A DNA stretch of 21,287 nucleotides from CAYLOP01 sp964385305 (lineage in GTDB: Bacteria > Chloroflexota > Anaerolineae > Anaerolineales > E44-bin32), in contig CAYLOP010000043.1 in NCBI GenBank assembly GCA_964385305.1, positions 1-21,287 of the forward strand, in the 5' to 3' direction. The notes beneath the pieces were generated by a model. That model was given only the letters and a program-made list of their open reading frames with translations. It was not told the origin of the DNA and did no database searches. Each line of letters begins with the position of its first letter. Within the stretch, counting starts at the first letter, position 1. Shown piece by piece: positions 21,144 through 21,287 of the stretch. The position numbers and the translations under genes were made by a program.

Positions 21144-21287
21144 TTGAGAGCTAATGATGAATTTCAGAAGCATCGAGTGTCCCATCTTGTCAGTACGAAA
21201 GGCCTATGGCAGGGTTTGGGTGTTCATGCGGACAATATAAACGAGAGTCGGCTGCCAGCGATTCGCTTGATCGGCGCCATCGAGGCA
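21144..21287 (+). CDS. Possible 5' end of an unidentified gene, running off the window
   Basis: A TTG at 21144 follows AAGGGTGA (21131-21138) at 5-nt spacing, and the frame stays open for all 48 codons to the window end. The translation begins MRANDEFQKHRVSHLVSTKG and continues WQGLGVHADNINESRL; I recognise no family. An open stretch this short can occur by chance, and an in-frame stop lies directly upstream of the TTG. A competing frame from ATG 21154 closes after 28 codons. An aminosugar-related partner of the SIS enzyme would be plausible by position only. Confidence 0.35.
   Translation, partial: MRANDEFQKHRVSHLVSTKGLWQGLGVHADNINESRLPAIRLIGAIEA

Overview
The window most likely comes from a Chloroflexota (Anaerolineae-like) bacterium assembled from a metagenome. 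This is inferred from the gene families and from a pan-type leader RNA, a motif known from Chloroflexi, Firmicutes and Deltaproteobacteria. Other pointers are a Thr/Pro-rich 'PTPT' surface lipoprotein, a UMF1-type transporter and a family-5 uracil-DNA glycosylase. No rRNA, tRNA, CRISPR array, transposase or phage gene was seen. A run of exactly 100 N at 4022-4121 is a scaffold gap inside an SDR gene. The window begins inside a redoxin gene and may end inside an unidentified ORF.

Layout. 1-4340 holds unlinked single genes: a 5'-truncated redoxin, a possible 23-codon ORF behind a perfect Shine-Dalgarno, an alpha/beta hydrolase, a convergent YbaK-type deacylase, a divergent MarR regulator with a candidate operator on its promoter, a PIG-L/LmbE deacetylase and the gapped SDR. 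4449-8135 is the pantothenate/CoA operon: promoter, leader RNA, terminator, then panB-panE-panC-coaX. 8314-10278 is a tight three-gene unit: ECF sigma factor, a methylguanine-DNA methyltransferase with an extra N-terminal segment, and a family-5 uracil-DNA glycosylase. A DMT permease and a convergent UMF1 transporter follow, separated by a perfect bidirectional terminator.

13033-13675 is a long non-coding stretch with potential RNA structure. It precedes a lipoprotein with its own terminator, and then coaBC, which catalyses the CoA steps after coaX. 16322-18439 is an overlapping trio of DUF72, AlkD-like glycosylase and GNAT acetyltransferase. The right end has a hypothetical membrane protein on the minus strand, a 473-bp non-coding region and a two-SIS-domain sugar-phosphate enzyme.

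How the genes work together. PanB, PanE and PanC make pantothenate from ketoisovalerate (beta-alanine must come from a panD elsewhere), CoaX phosphorylates it, and CoaBC converts it to phosphopantetheine. The most interesting element is the leader of this operon. A stem with one bulged A on each strand can be drawn at 4461-4497. Its 3' strand can alternatively pair with the 5' strand of a strong terminator just upstream of panB. That is the geometry of a transcription-terminating riboswitch whose ligand would turn the operon off. Second in interest is the sigma-methyltransferase-glycosylase unit, in which the gene occupying the usual anti-sigma position is a suicidal DNA-repair protein.
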